Position numbers and translations under genes: made by a program | From: Sorex araneus | Taxonomy: Eukaryota > Chordata > Mammalia > Eulipotyphla > Soricidae | Assembly: GCF_027595985.1 (NCBI RefSeq) | Contig: NC_073312.1 | Span: 8,064,983 to 8,128,982 of the forward strand | Direction of reading: 5' to 3' | Length of the DNA stretch: 64,000 nt | Part shown: one piece after another, positions 21,956 to 32,940 of the stretch | Layout: each line of letters opens with the position of its first letter | Position numbering within the stretch: the first letter of the stretch is position 1 | Notes under the pieces: generated by a model | Told to the model about the DNA's origin: nothing | Database searches by the model: none | Seen by the model: the letters and a program-made list of their open reading frames with translations, nothing else

Positions 21956-21961
21956 CTGACC

Positions 21962-22138
21962 CGGGACAGGAGCGACAGCACAGCGGGGAGGGCGTTTGCC
22001 TTGCACGCAGCCAACCGGGGTTCGATTCCCAGCTTCCCATATGGTCCTCCGAGCACCGCCAGGAGTAATTCCTGAGTGCATGAGCCAGGAGTCACCCCTG
22101 TGCATCACCGGGTGTGACCCAAAAAAGAAAAGAAAAAA
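21962..22138 (+). mobile_element. Young shrew SINE between two older ones
   Basis: The flanking word 'aataacctgaccyggg' occurs at 21,950-21,965 and again at 22,140-22,155, giving a near-perfect duplication. Confidence 0.93.
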
Positions 22139-22151
22139 AAATAACCTGACC

Positions 22152-22330
22152 TGGGGTTGGAGTGATAGCACTGTGGGGAGGGTGTTTGCACATGGCCGAC
22201 CTCGGTTCAATCCCCAGCATCCCATGTAGTCCCCTGAACCCACCAAGAGTAATTTCTGAGCACAGAGCCAGGAGTAAACCCTGAGCATTCCTGAGTGTGG
22301 TGCTCCACCCCCAAAATTAAATAATAATAA
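22152..22330 (+). mobile_element. Old shrew SINE
   Basis: Third of the tandem group. The head is diverged ('ggggttggagtgatagcac') and the tail is (AAT)n-rich. Confidence 0.85.
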
Positions 22331-22331
22331 A

Positions 22332-22736
22332 AATGAAAATAATAACCAGAGCCACAAGGGCGATGTGTGCTTCCCAGATGGCAGCCGTGAGGAAGGGACG
22401 TGATTGTTCCTTTTCCATGTCCCCTGGGCCGGGTCATGGTAGTCAGACATGATGCGGCTGTTTCTAGAAGGCTTTTGTGTGGGTGGGACTCAGGTTTACA
22501 TGAGTGGGCTCTGAGTTAATCCATAACGTGAGTGGGTCCATCCAGTCAGCGGGGGGGGGTCTTACTAGAACAGCTGACCGTGTGCCCTGGGAATGAGGGC
22601 ACTCTGCCTGCAGCCTCCTTCATGCTGGCCTCCAGTGCTGCCCGGTGCCCAGCCAGCAGGCCGCCCCTGCAGGTTGGAGAAATGCTGCGTCACAGGTTTA
22701 GATCTTTGTTAGCGTCACACCCCCCCTACGCACAGG
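22332..22736. other. Unique DNA
   Basis: Nothing beyond short G-runs. No gene seen. Confidence 0.5.
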
Positions 22737-23062
22737 TGTGACACACGTGTGTGCACATACACACACGCACTCATGCACGCACACACACACGCAAGCACGC
22801 ATGCACACACACAAGCAAACACACATGCATGCATGCACACATACGCACACATACACACACAAAAGCATGCACGCATGTACACACATGTGAATATGCACAC
22901 ACAAAACCACGCATACATGCACACATGTACACACACGTGAATACGCATACACATGCACACATGTAAACACATACATGTGCATACACACATGCAAACACAC
23001 ATGCACACACAAATACATGCACACACGCACACATGCATGTGTACACACATACACACGCCACT
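22737..23062. repeat. (CA)n-rich compound microsatellite
   Basis: About 325 bp of CA, CATG, TACA and GCA units in alternating purine-pyrimidine order, a classical Z-DNA-prone sequence. It creates Cys/Val/Met- or His/Thr-rich artificial frames. Confidence 0.97.
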
Positions 23063-23374
23063 GCTTCTGTTTCTCTGGAGAGTTCTCTGGTGAGCTGCCT
23101 CACCCCCAAGGCTCGGGTGTTGGCACAGGTGCTGAGGGAGGAAGCCAGTCCCGGAGGCAGTGGACCCTGTGCACAGGGGTTGGACGCAAGGTCAAGGCTG
23201 CAAAGTCAGAGGAGGAGGACAGGCCTTCGGGGTAGGGAAGAGCATTGTGTGGTGCTAGACCCCGGCAGGGCCAATTCTGAGAGGGTCACTGAGTGGTCCT
23301 GGGTACCCTCCCCACTGCCGCCGTCACACGCCCCTGTCGCCGAGTGCTGGGAATGTGCATTGAACATCGTCTTC

Positions 23375-23560
23375 CCTAAGATAGTACTGCGGGAAAGGCT
23401 CTTGCTTCACCCGTGACCAACTGGGATTCCATCCCCGGCTTCCCGCCTGGTCCCCCAGCACCACCAGGAGTGATCCCTGCATGCAGAGCCAGGAGTAAGT
23501 AAGCCCTGACACAGCCCAGTGGGCCCAGAAACCAAAAGCAAAAAAAATAATAAAAGCTTT
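23375..23560 (+). mobile_element. Old shrew SINE
   Basis: The head is lost. 'accaccaggagtgatccctg' and 'agccaggagtaagtaagccc' identify it. Confidence 0.7.
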
Positions 23561-23922
23561 GCCAGGTATGACCCCCAAAACAAACAGAAAGAACCTTTCT
23601 GGACGGTGGTTCTCTATGCCCGCACTTGGCGGCTGGGCACACAGGCCCACTCACTGCCTTTGTGCTCTGACACACATCACCCGGGCTGGGGTGCAGAGGC
23701 TGCCCAGGACATTTCTCGGGAGTCAGTTGTGTTTGAAGGTCACTCTCTCCTGGGCAGCAGCGCCTCACCGGGCAGGCCAGACTGGTTTGGTTTGAGGTGT
23801 TTTTGTTTTGTTTTGTTTATGGCTTTCCACTAACACGAAAGCAGTATTTTTTTTAAAATGTAGGAGTACTGCTATTTATTCAGCCATTGATTAAGTTGAT
23901 TGATGGGCATGAATTCCACATT

Positions 23923-24125
23923 GTAGCACTCTCTTCCATTGTTCATCAGTTTGCCCAAGCAGGCACCAGCAACATCTCCATTATGAAACTTCTTGTTACT
24001 GTTTTTGGCATATTGGATACGCCACAGGTAGCTTGCTGGGCTCTCCGAGAGGGATGGAGGAATCGAACCTGAGTTGGCCGCATGCAAGGCAAATGCCCTA
24101 CCCACTGTGCTATCGCTCTAGCCCA
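23923..24125 (-). mobile_element. Compound SINE, reverse, with 11-bp duplication
   Basis: Flanks aattccacatt (23912-23922) and aactccacatt (24126-24136) form a duplication with one mismatch. On the element strand the 3' end reads gaacaatggaagagagtgctac, so there is no poly(A). Confidence 0.88.
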
Positions 24126-24141
24126 AACTCCACATTACTTT

Positions 24142-24145
<4 letters not shown>

Positions 24146-24178
<33 letters not shown>
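24146..24178. repeat. (TA)n microsatellite
   Basis: About 16 TA units between a SINE and a reversed LINE end. Confidence 0.97.
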
Positions 24179-24179
<1 letters not shown>

Positions 24180-24180
<1 letters not shown>

Positions 24181-24650
24181 CTTGGGTATCTGTGAGATAG
24201 ACCATTTCAAAGCTGTTCACGGTTGGGTTTCAGTCATACAATGATCCAGAACCCATCCCTCCACCAGTGTACATTTCCCACCATCAATGTCCCCCGTTTC
24301 CCTGCCACCATCCCCCTACTCCCACCCCTCCCCCCCCCGCATCCCCAGCCTCCCTCTGTGGGAGGCACTTTCCTTCTGGCTCTCTCTCTCTCCTTTCCTT
24401 TTGTGCATTATGGTCTGCAAAACAGGTACCAAGAGATCATGGTGTTTGTTCAGTATACTCAGTATTTTTATTGGGACGGTAAGGCTGGAGTAGCTTTCCA
24501 ATTGGGTGGCAGCTTCGGGGTGTGAATGTGATTGCTGAGGCTTCTGGAAGTACCAGGAGGTAGGGGGAGGTAGCCTATCCCGATCCCCAGAAAGCCTGAA
24601 GATTTCAGCCACAAAACCTGCATACCAGAATTTTCAACAGATAATGCTTA
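24180..24650 (-). mobile_element. LINE 3' end, reverse
   Basis: Reverse of 'gctgttcacggttgggtttcag' type words, then 'ccctccaccagtgtacatttcc', a C-rich stretch, a pyrimidine-rich stretch and 'gcattatggtctgcaaaacag'. It matches the reverse of the 11.65-12.09 kb element. 24,520-24,640 adds a module found again at 25,580-25,690. Confidence 0.7.
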
Positions 24651-24699
24651 GTAGGTTCATGATAAATCTTTTAATGAATATCATCTGTCTCAATTTCAG

Positions 24700-24882
24700 C
24701 CATTTGTGTGTGTATGTGGGCTACACCTGTCTACTCAGGGCTTACTTCTGGCTCTGTGCTCAGGGATCACTCCTGGCAGTACTTGGGGACCATATGGGGT
24801 ACCCACAATTAAACCTGGATTGGTTCAGGGTTTGTTGGATGCCAGGCAAGCACCTTGACTGGTGTGCTGTCTCTCCGGCCCT
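24700..24882 (-). mobile_element. Old shrew SINE, reverse
   Basis: 'gtgctcagggatcactcctgg' and 'gctgtctctccggccc' identify it. Confidence 0.75.
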
Positions 24883-25143
24883 CTCAGCATTTAAAAAATT
24901 TCAGCAAATGTGATACAACTGAATAATTAGGGGCATGCAATTGAAAGAGATTTCATCTAGAGAATATTGTATACTGCATTAAGTTGTTTTATGGTAGATA
25001 AACAAATAATTTTGTAAATTGTTGAAGTAGACATACAATGTTTTATATTATTTAGCCCTCCATAACTTTTATTTGTTTGTTTGTTTTCTAGATACACAGT
25101 TACAAGGTTGTTCATGATTGGGTTTTACTTATATAATGTTCCA

Positions 25144-25330
25144 TTACCCATCCCTCTCGGAGAGCCTGGCAAGCTACCAAGAGTATCCTGTCTGCACGGC
25201 AGAGCCTGGCAAGCTACCCGTGGTGTATTCGATATGCCAAAAACAGTAACAACAAGTCTCACAATGGAGACGTTACTGGTGCCCACTCAAGCAAATGGAT
25301 GAACAACGGGATGACAGTAATATAGTGATA
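25144..25330 (+). mobile_element. Compound SINE, 3' module only
   Basis: Starts at 'cctctcggagagcctggcaag' without the tRNA-like head. It ends 'gggatgacagtaatatagtg', a non-poly(A) tail. Confidence 0.8.
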
Positions 25331-25332
25331 CA

Positions 25333-25885
25333 GTGAGGTCCATCCTGAGAAGGTGGGGTCAGGCCGAGCCTATGGCTTCAATTTTGGATTGTGGAAGCAA
25401 GTGGCTGCTGGGGGCTCTGCTTGGGCAGGTCAACCCGCCCCCCTCCGATTTACCCAGGTCTGTTCAGCCATGAGCGGGTCCGAGCTGAACTGCGGCTTTT
25501 CATCTCTTTCGAGATTTATTTATGGGTCTCTGAAGCAAGGCCAGTGGTAGAGCTTACATGGTGGTGCTGGAGTTGGTTCATGGGGGTGATTGCCAGTGCT
25601 TCCAGGAGTACTGGAAGTGGGGGGAGGTAGCCCACCCCAACTCCGTGAAAGCCTGGAGATTTCAGCTACAAAACCCGCATACCCAAATTTTTGTCAGATT
25701 ATATCTTGGTGAGGTCCGTCTTGAGACAGTGGAGTCGGACCACTGGTACGGCAGCGATTTTGGATTGTGGAAGCCAGCGGCTGGCTGCGGCTCTGTTTGG
25801 ACGGGCACAGGCCAACCCGCCCTCTCCAATTTACCCCAGTCTGTTCAGCCATGCGCAGATCCAAGCTTAATTGTGGCTACAAAAA
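25333..25885. repeat. ~165-bp direct repeats ~378 bp apart, LINE-associated
   Basis: 25,333-25,498 and 25,711-25,880 share 'attttggattgtggaag', 'tctgttcagccatg' and an opening 'tgaggtcc'. The spacer holds a second module ('aaagcctggagatttcagc') also found in the reversed LINE end at 24,590. The layout suggests tandem UTR modules of a reversed LINE family. Confidence 0.6.
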
Positions 25886-25889
25886 AGCA

Positions 25890-26270
25890 GCATTATCCTT
25901 ACCAAGTCAAGAGGAATAATTAGCACTCTCTCTTTTCCAATTGTGGAGTCTTCCCCTTCTCTTCCTTCTATTCGCTTTGCCAATGATGCTGTTGAGGCGA
26001 ACGATACTGGGGTTTGCACACACGCTTGGTTGTGGTGTCAGGGAAGGGAGGGGGGGTCACACATCCCGCCTCAGGCCTCTCCCCACCTGTGCGCTGGTTG
26101 TTGTGGCTCTCACACATGCGCACTAGGGGGCGCCCTCTTCACTGTAGGGCCCTGGTCCATCCTGAGGCTGGTGCTCCTTGGGCACTGTGCTCACACACTG
26201 TGCTCATCCTAGACACAGTGCTCGCCAGTCTCGTGGTGTTTGCTGGAGTTCTCCCCCCTTAGATGGGGTG

Positions 26271-26305
<35 letters not shown>

Positions 26306-26415
26306 GGCTGCCGTGTGGTCAGAAATGGCTCATGGCTCCTGGGGGCTCAGAGAGCAGAGCTTCAGGGTCTCCCTCAGGCTCACTGGGAAGACGTCAGCTG
26401 CTGAGACCTGCCAGG
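25890..26415. other. Unique DNA with (CA)n and a CTCF-like motif
   Basis: (CA)n occurs at 26,272-26,302. The CTCF-like motif at 26,119-26,138 is listed separately. No gene seen. Confidence 0.5.
26119..26138 (+). promoter_or_regulatory. CTCF-like motif
   Basis: CGCACTAGGGGGCGCCCTC matches the CTCF core (CACYAGGGGGCGC) closely. Confidence 0.5.
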
Positions 26416-26900
26416 CTCGGACTTTGTTTGGGGGCCGTACCCAGCAGTGCTCAGGATCCCGGGCTCTGTGCTCAGGGATCACTTCTGGGAATCTCAGAGA
26501 CTACACGGGAGTCTGGGGATCAAATCAGGGTTGGTTGGCGCTGTGCAGAGCAAACGCCTCAACCCCTGTACTATCCCTCTCCCCAGTCTGGATGTTTTTG
26601 ATTTGGCTGTGCACTGGGGGGGGGGGGGCGCGTTCCTGGCTCTGAGCTCAGGAATCTCCTGCCGGGACACCAGGGACTCTATGTGATGCTGGGGATTGAC
26701 TCAGGCGGAACTATTTTAGTGCTAATTAGGGGGCGTGGGATGAGACCACACACTGGTGCTCAGGGACTATCCCTAGCTCTGTACTCAGACATGAACCGCG
26801 GGGCCCATGTAGCGCCAAGAATCTGAATCAGGGTTGCTGGGATATAGTCACGAGCAAAGCAAGTGCCTCCCCCAGCCTGTGCTAGCTCTTGGACCCCAAG
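26415..26900 (-). mobile_element. Cluster of three old SINE copies, reverse
   Basis: Copies lie at about 26,415-26,585, 26,600-26,720 and 26,745-26,900. Each keeps 'ctcagggatcac...'-type or 'gggattgac...cagg'-type words and loses its head. A G-run (about 10) lies at 26,620. Confidence 0.65.
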
Positions 26901-27208
26901 CCCTAATAATTTTGAAGTCATAAAGAATATGTGCAATATGTTCTTGTTTGGCAATGTGTGTTAAATTTTGAAGTCATAGGCAAATGAGTCACTCCCTTCA
27001 ACAAAGCTCAATCTGCCCTTTCTTGGCATTCTTTGGGATTGTCTCTTAAACGACGTGGGATTGGGTTCAGTCTATTTGAACCCAGGGGGAAAAAACCCAC
27101 TTGCGCATTTCCAAATCTTTCTTCGTTTTCTAAATCAACTTGATTTAAGCATGTAAATCAGTTGTAGAATACATGCTTTGCATGAATGTGGTCTTGGGTT
27201 CAAATTTC

Positions 27209-27394
27209 TTTTCTTTTTTTTTTTTTTTGCTTTTTGGGTCACACCCGGCGATGCACAGGGGTCACTCCTGGCTCATGCACTCAGGAATCACCCCTGGCGG
27301 TGCTCAGGGGACCATATGGGATGCTGGGATTCCAACCTGGGTCGGCCGCGAGCAAGGCAAATGCCCTACCCGCTGTGCTATCAATCCAGCCCCC
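27209..27394 (-). mobile_element. Young shrew SINE, reverse, with duplication
   Basis: Flanking tcaaattt at 27201-27208 and 27395-27402. Poly(T) start, complete head. Confidence 0.93.
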
Positions 27395-27424
27395 TCAAAT
27401 TTTTTTTTAAGTTTTTTTTTTTTA

Positions 27425-27575
27425 GGGGCCAGAGCAATAGTACAGTGGATAGGGCATTTGCCTTTTACCTGGCTGACTCGGGTTCAATCCCCAGCATCTC
27501 ATATGGGCCCCCAAATACAAGCAGGAATAATTTCGAGCACCACCGGATGTGACCCACAAACAACAACAATAAAAA
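27425..27575 (+). mobile_element. Older shrew SINE, forward
   Basis: Lies 30 bp from the reversed copy before it, making an inverted pair. Head 'ggggccagagcaatagtac', tail CAACAACAATAAAAA. Confidence 0.88.
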
Positions 27576-27579
27576 TGTT

Positions 27580-28140
27580 TTTTAATCCATCATAAAATAT
27601 TTTAATTAATCACAAACGCATTCAAAGCCAGTAAATACCCATGCCGTCACCCGGTACCGCTGATTGGCTGCAGGACGCTGAGTGACGTGTGGACTCGGTC
27701 CAGCACTGGGTCCCCCCACCCAGACCCACTGCGTCTGGCTTGAGGCGCGCCCAGGCCATGCCAACAGCGGGCAGGCCCTGGCACAGGGGATGGAGCTGGG
27801 CCCCCTGGGCTCAGGGCCTCGCGCTGAGCTGTAGACACATGCGTGTGAAAGGCCCAGGTCCAGTCCTCCCAGTGTGTAGATTTAAGGCCCTGAAGGCATC
27901 AGTGTGGAGCAGAGGGGCCGGGGTGGCGCGGGATTGGGGTCCTGGGAGAGGAGCCCCGGAGAGGGCAGCAGCCTGGCGGGAGCCAGGAGTCTAACCCCAC
28001 GGGTGACCAGGTCCTGGTGGTGGCTGTTATTCCGCTGCGCTGGAAGGACACAAGACAACATGTTTCACACCCTGCAGGCCGAAGGTCCAAGCAGCGCACT
28101 TGGCCACGTGCTCTGAACGGGTCCCAAAAACCAGGTGGGC
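27580..28140. other. Unique GC-rich DNA with promoter-like words
   Basis: Contains an inverted CCAAT word (gattggctg, 27,661-27,669) and TGACGTGT (27,682-27,689) ahead of GC-rich sequence. There is no recognisable exon. Confidence 0.35.
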
Positions 28141-28345
28141 GAGCTGCAACGAGGGAGCGCTGCCACGAGGGGGCGCTGCTGAGAAGGGTGCTGTCAAAAG
28201 GGGGTGCTGCTGAGAGGGATGCTATCAAGAGGGGGCTCTGCGGCGAGGGGGCGCTGCCACAAGAGAGCACTATCCAAAGAGGACGCTGCTGAGAGGGGGC
28301 ACTCGCAAAAGGGGGCGCTGCCACGAGGGGGCGCTGCTGAGCCCC
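28140..28345 (+). promoter_or_regulatory. Tandem array of CTCF-like motifs
   Basis: A degenerate repeat carries at least six CTCF-type words. Near-consensus TGCCACGAGGGGGCGCTGCT occurs twice, at 28161-28180 and 28319-28338. Variants occur at 28145-28164, 28239-28258, 28255-28274 and 28303-28322. All are in the same orientation. Confidence 0.6.
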
Positions 28346-28730
28346 CCGATTTTCAGTCCCCAGCTGCCACAGGCTGCCTCTCTCCCCCAAGCATCCCTTG
28401 TCTCTTAATAAAAGCCCTGGAGTTTGCCTTTGCCTCCGAGATCACCGCGGAGTTAGCATCAAGTCCTTAGGTGCGGTCTGGGAGGCGGACAACTGGCCCT
28501 CGGACATTGAACGGGAAAGCCAGCACCGATGGCCTTCCCGGGGCTGGACTGGAGCGGTCCCCAGGGACTGTCCGGGTTTCTTGAGGGGCCCCAGCGCCCC
28601 GCAGGGTCCTTCCGCCTGCAGCGAGAGGAGTGGGGAGGCTTTGCCCAGGCTGTGACGAGGTTCATTCCCCGGAACGAGGGTCCCTTGAGCACTGCTGAGA
28701 ACTGCACGACCCCCAGCACAGAGCTAGAGA

Positions 28731-29477
28731 TGTAGGCAGGTAGATAGGGAAAGGCCCTGGGCAATGAAACTTAGATGAACAAAGTCTCCGGAAGGAGAAC
28801 CCTGAGACTGACCCACCCTGTGGATACAGAAAACAGACCTGATAAGACCCTCAGCAGACCCTGAGGAGGTTGGACCCCTCCCCATGAAACTCCTCAAACT
28901 CTCAGGCCTCTCCCTTAATCTGATTAAAATGTGATCCAGCCTAAAGAAGACCATCCCCACTCCCAACCTCCCTGGTAACCTCCTTGGCAACGGACTTTTA
29001 CCTGGGAAGAATCCCCACGTGGGGGCAGGTTGAAGAAACCCTATAAAGGCCACCTTGAACAAAGGAAGTGCACGCATATGCTGCCTGAGTCCATGTGCTG
29101 CTTGTGTCCACGTGGCCAAGCACATGCGGTGCCCGAGCACATGTGTCGCCTGCATCTCCCCCCTTGAGATGTGGACTTTCATGCTTTCGTGTCCAGTGCT
29201 AGGATGTGGGTAGAGCTCTCTCCACCCTTGGAGACGCCCGCGTTCTCTCTTATGTATGTTATTCTTGCTATTCTCTCCCACTTATCCTTCCTCCTTCCCT
29301 CAGAACCTCTAAATAAAATCTGTTACTTCACTGCTTGTCTACTCCTGAAATTCTTTTCTGTAAGCGAGACAAGCACCCAGTAACCCTGGTCCCGGGTGGC
29401 AGAGGCGGTTGGGGAGAAAGTGACCGTCTTTCTCCTCCCCGCTTCACGTAGGTCACCCGTGGGGCCCATCGACATCA
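28731..29477 (+). mobile_element. Solo LTR of an endogenous retrovirus (copy 1)
   Basis: It begins TG (28731) and ends CA (29477). It carries a TATA box (ccctataaagg, 29,039-29,048) and an AATAAA signal (29,311-29,316) about 270 bp later, followed by an R/U5-like segment. A second copy of the family at 31.1-32.0 kb aligns end to end. No primer-binding site or gag-like frame follows, so it is a solo LTR. No target-site duplication is visible. Confidence 0.75.
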
Positions 29478-30358
29478 CTGAGAGAGCTCCCGAGCACCAA
29501 ACAGAGAGTTTTTTGGCTTTGTGTGGATGCCGGTAGTGTCTTGCTGGCAGGGAACGCTGCTGAAGGAAGCCCCCCCCCCCCCCGAGCTGGGTGTTCTGCT
29601 TAGGGGGCCCGCCCAGCAGTTCTCAGGAGGGCACTGCAGGGCTCCGGGAGCTGAGCCCCGGTGAGCCCACCCTCGCCAGGCCATCTCTGCAGTGGGAAGT
29701 GGGTCTGCTGGGCGCACTGGCCTCTTCAGACAGCCTGACCCCCTCATTTGCGGTTTGTTGCTGTTTCGGTCTGGGGGCCACACCCGGCCGAGCGCAGGGG
29801 CCCTCCACTCCTGGTGGTGCCCAGGGGACCCTGAGCAGGGCAGGGGTTGGGGGGGGAACTGACCCGGTTCTGCTGCTCCTAGCCCTGTCCTACTATCTCT
29901 CCAGCCCCAGGGCACTGGGGTATTTTTAAATTTTAGTTTTGGGTTTTCCCGCACCCAGCTGTGCTCAGTGCTCCCTCGGGGCTCTGTGCTCAGGGATGGC
30001 TCTTGCCGGGCTCCGGAGAAGCTACAGGAGAAGCTGAGATGGCGAAGACAGTCACAGTGCAGGGATGAGGCCAACCCCCGCGCAAGGCCCAGATGAACTA
30101 ATCAGGGAGCGTAAGCAGCGCCAGGGCTTGAACCCAGGCTGGCCGTGGGCAGGGCAAGCACCCTCCCACTGAGCCTTTTCTCCGGCCTTGTGTGCTGTCA
30201 GGAGCCTCCAGAGAAAGCCTGAGCCCTGACGCCTGCAGGGCTGCTCCTGGCTCACGCCTCAGCCTCAGAATCACAGCCACTGGGTTCTGGATTCTTCCGC
30301 CCGTCTGAGAGGCAGGCTGGGACTCAGCTGACCTTGCAGCATTTCCTGTCCTGCTCCC
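29478..30358. other. Unique DNA with old reversed SINEs
   Basis: Diverged reverse SINEs lie at about 29,755-29,912 and 29,935-30,190. A C-run (about 12) lies at 29,572. No gene seen. Confidence 0.55.
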
Positions 30359-30360
30359 AT

Positions 30361-30755
30361 TGCACACACACATACACACACAGACACACATATATACACA
30401 CATACACATACAACACACATACATGTACACACATACACACATGCACACACATACATACAGCACACACATATACACATACACACAGACATATACACACATA
30501 CACACATATGCACACACAGCACACATACATATACACACATACACATACAACACACATACATATGCACACATAGCACACATACACACATATATACAACACA
30601 CACATACATACACATATAACACACGTACACACATACATAAAAATACACATATACACATACACAATTGTACACACGTACACACATACATATTCAGACACAC
30701 ATACTTACACATGCATATACTCATACATACATACACACAGATGCATGCACCCCCT
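30361..30755. repeat. (CA)n-rich compound microsatellite
   Basis: About 395 bp of CACA, TACA and ACACAT units. Artificial Cys/Val/Tyr- and His/Thr-rich frames result. Confidence 0.97.
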
Positions 30756-31114
30756 CCCCGGTGAGCATTGAGTCCTAGGGCAGACAGTGCTCCCGAGTCC
30801 TGTCCCAGCTTTAGTCTCATGCTCAGAGCGTGCCAGGTAGACAGCTGGTGAGGGCCTGGTAATATACTTTTGGAAAATAATAAAATTTAAGCAGAGATGG
30901 CCCAGCCCTGAGGAGTCTAAAGGCATGAAGGCCACATTCCTTGGAAATACAAACCCATTTCTCTTCTCTGGAGAAGAGAAACTGAGGCACCACCCAGATG
31001 CAGAGATCCAAGGCCCCACCCACGGGAGCCCTGAGGAAAAGAGAAACTGCGAGATGCTGAGATCACGAGGAGACAGAGGCCACCTCAGTGCCAGGCCTTC
31101 CTGCAGAGGCCTGG

Positions 31115-32005
31115 GGTTGGCAGGCTGGCAGGGCCAGGCCCTCGGCAGTAAAACTTAGGTCAGCAAAACTTCTGGGAAGGAGAATGTTGAGACTGACCAC
31201 CTTGTGGATATGAACCGAAGACCTGATAAGGCCATGGCAGAGCCTGAGGAGATGGCCCCTTCCCAGGAAGTTCCTCTCCTCGAACCCACGGACCTCTCCC
31301 CTAACCCGGTAACTTCAGTGACTCCGCCCTGAGAGGACTCCAGGGCTTCAGATCAGGACCCGGGAAGAGCCTGCAAACGACACCCTGAACAGAGGGGGGC
31401 GCATATGCTGCCCGAGCCCGTGTGCACACGCGTGTACACACGTGGCGCCTGAGCACATGTGTCGCCCGCATCTCCCCTCTTGAGATGTGGACTTTCCCCA
31501 GCGCTGGGGTGTGTGTAGGGGCTCTCCCCGCCCTTGGAGAAACCCGCGTTCTCTCGAGTGCGTTCTCTGTCTCTCTGTCTCTCTGTCTGTCTCTGTCTCT
31601 CTCTCTTTCATTCTCTCCCCTCCACACTTTCAAAATACCCTCCAAGGGCTGGAGCGACAGCACAGCGGGGAGGGCCTTTGCCTTGCACACAGCCGACCCG
31701 GGTTCGATTCCCAGCATCCCATATGGTCCCCTGAGCACCGCCAGGAGTAATTCCTGAGTGCAGAGCCAGGAGTGACCCCTGTACAAGTGACACAAAAAGC
31801 AAACAAACAAACAAAAACAAAACCAAAAAAACCCTCCAAATAAAATCTGTTTGACCTCACTGCTTGTCTACTCCTGAAATTCTTTTCTGCGAGCGAGACA
31901 AGAACCCAGTGACCCTGGGCCCCGGGTGGCAGAGGCGGATCGGGAGAAAGTGACCGTCTCTCTCCTCCCGACTCACCTGAGCCACCCGCGGGGCCCACGA
32001 CATCA
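31115..32005 (+). mobile_element. Solo LTR (copy 2, same family) split by a SINE
   Basis: Aligns along its length with copy 1. The terminal TG has become GG and the TATA box is destroyed (gcaaacg in place of tataaag). A (TCTG)n tract and a SINE separate the U3 part from AATAAA (31,842). It ends CA at 32005. No duplication and no internal sequence are seen. Confidence 0.72.
31646..31830 (+). mobile_element. Young SINE in the LTR, 9-bp duplication
   Basis: accctccaa lies at 31637-31645 and 31831-31839. The tail is (AAAC)n. It dates the LTR as older than this SINE. Confidence 0.95.
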
Positions 32006-32520
32006 GGCTCAGGCTCATTCACGTGTCACAACCCCAGAGTAAAGCCGTTTGGCAGGACTGGGTAAGGTCTCTGGGAGGCCCTGGGGCCCCTCAGACCGGG
32101 TCTCCCTTGGCCACGCGGCGCTCGGGCTTGTCTCTGCCTCTCTGCTGCCTTTTTCCCACCCTGGAGACGCCCGTCCCGCTCCCTCTCCTCTCACCTCTCT
32201 GAAGACGGCCTGTCCCACTCCGCCACCTGAAACCCTTCTCTGTGAGGAAAAAGCCCTGGGCCGAGGGGACTGTCCCCAGCCGGCATTTCCCTGAGAGCCG
32301 GTGGCCGAGGGGGGCTGGACTCTCTTCCCTGGGGCCGCCCCTCGCCCCCACCGACGCCAGGGGCCTGCCCTGACCTCAGCCCTGCGCCTCCTCCACGTGT
32401 CCTCGAGTCTGGGCCACAGGCCCCTGGCAGGAGCCGTGGGAGGAACGGGCGGGAAAGGCCAAGAAAAGAGGGGACAGTGTGGCTAGTGCTCATGCCGAGA
32501 CCCCCTCCAGCTCCGCTCTC
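32006..32520. other. Unique GC-rich DNA
   Basis: No gene or repeat recognised. Confidence 0.5.
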
Positions 32521-32640
32521 TCTGTCTCTGTCTGTCTCTGTCTCTGTCTCTGTCTGTCTCTGCCTCTGCCTCTGTCTCTGTCTCTGTCTCTCCTTCCCTC
32601 TCTCTTTCTCTCCCTATCCCTCCCTCTCCCTCTCTCTTGT
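32520..32640. repeat. (TCTG)n/(CT)n pyrimidine-rich microsatellite
   Basis: TCTCTGTCTGTCTC units merging into CCCT-rich sequence, next to the poly(T) side of a reversed SINE. Confidence 0.95.
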
Positions 32641-32644
32641 CTTT

Positions 32645-32940
32645 TTATGGGGATGCTCAGGGGTTACTCCTGGCTCTGCACTCAGGAATTACGCCTGGCG
32701 GTGCTTGGGGGACCCTATGGGATGCCGGGGATTGAACCCGGGTCCACCGTGTGCAAGACAAATGCCCTCCCCGCTGTACTACTGCTCCGTCCCTGAGTTC
32801 ATTATTTTTTAGGGGTGGGGGGCACACTCAGCAGTGCTCAGGGATCCCTCCTGGTGGGCGGGGGGACCCTACGGAGTGCCGGGGATTGAACCCAGGTTCG
32901 CCGGGTTCGAGGCAAAGGCCCCACCCGGCCCCTGGCCCTC
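32645..32940 (-). mobile_element. Two reversed SINEs
   Basis: A younger copy at about 32,645-32,797 (ends 'ctactgctccgtccc') and an older one at about 32,810-32,940. Confidence 0.82.

Noticed and set aside
22698..23109. Cys/Val-rich frames suggesting a cysteine-rich protein
   Set aside because: They are translations of the (CA)n compound repeat; the 30.4-kb copy behaves the same.
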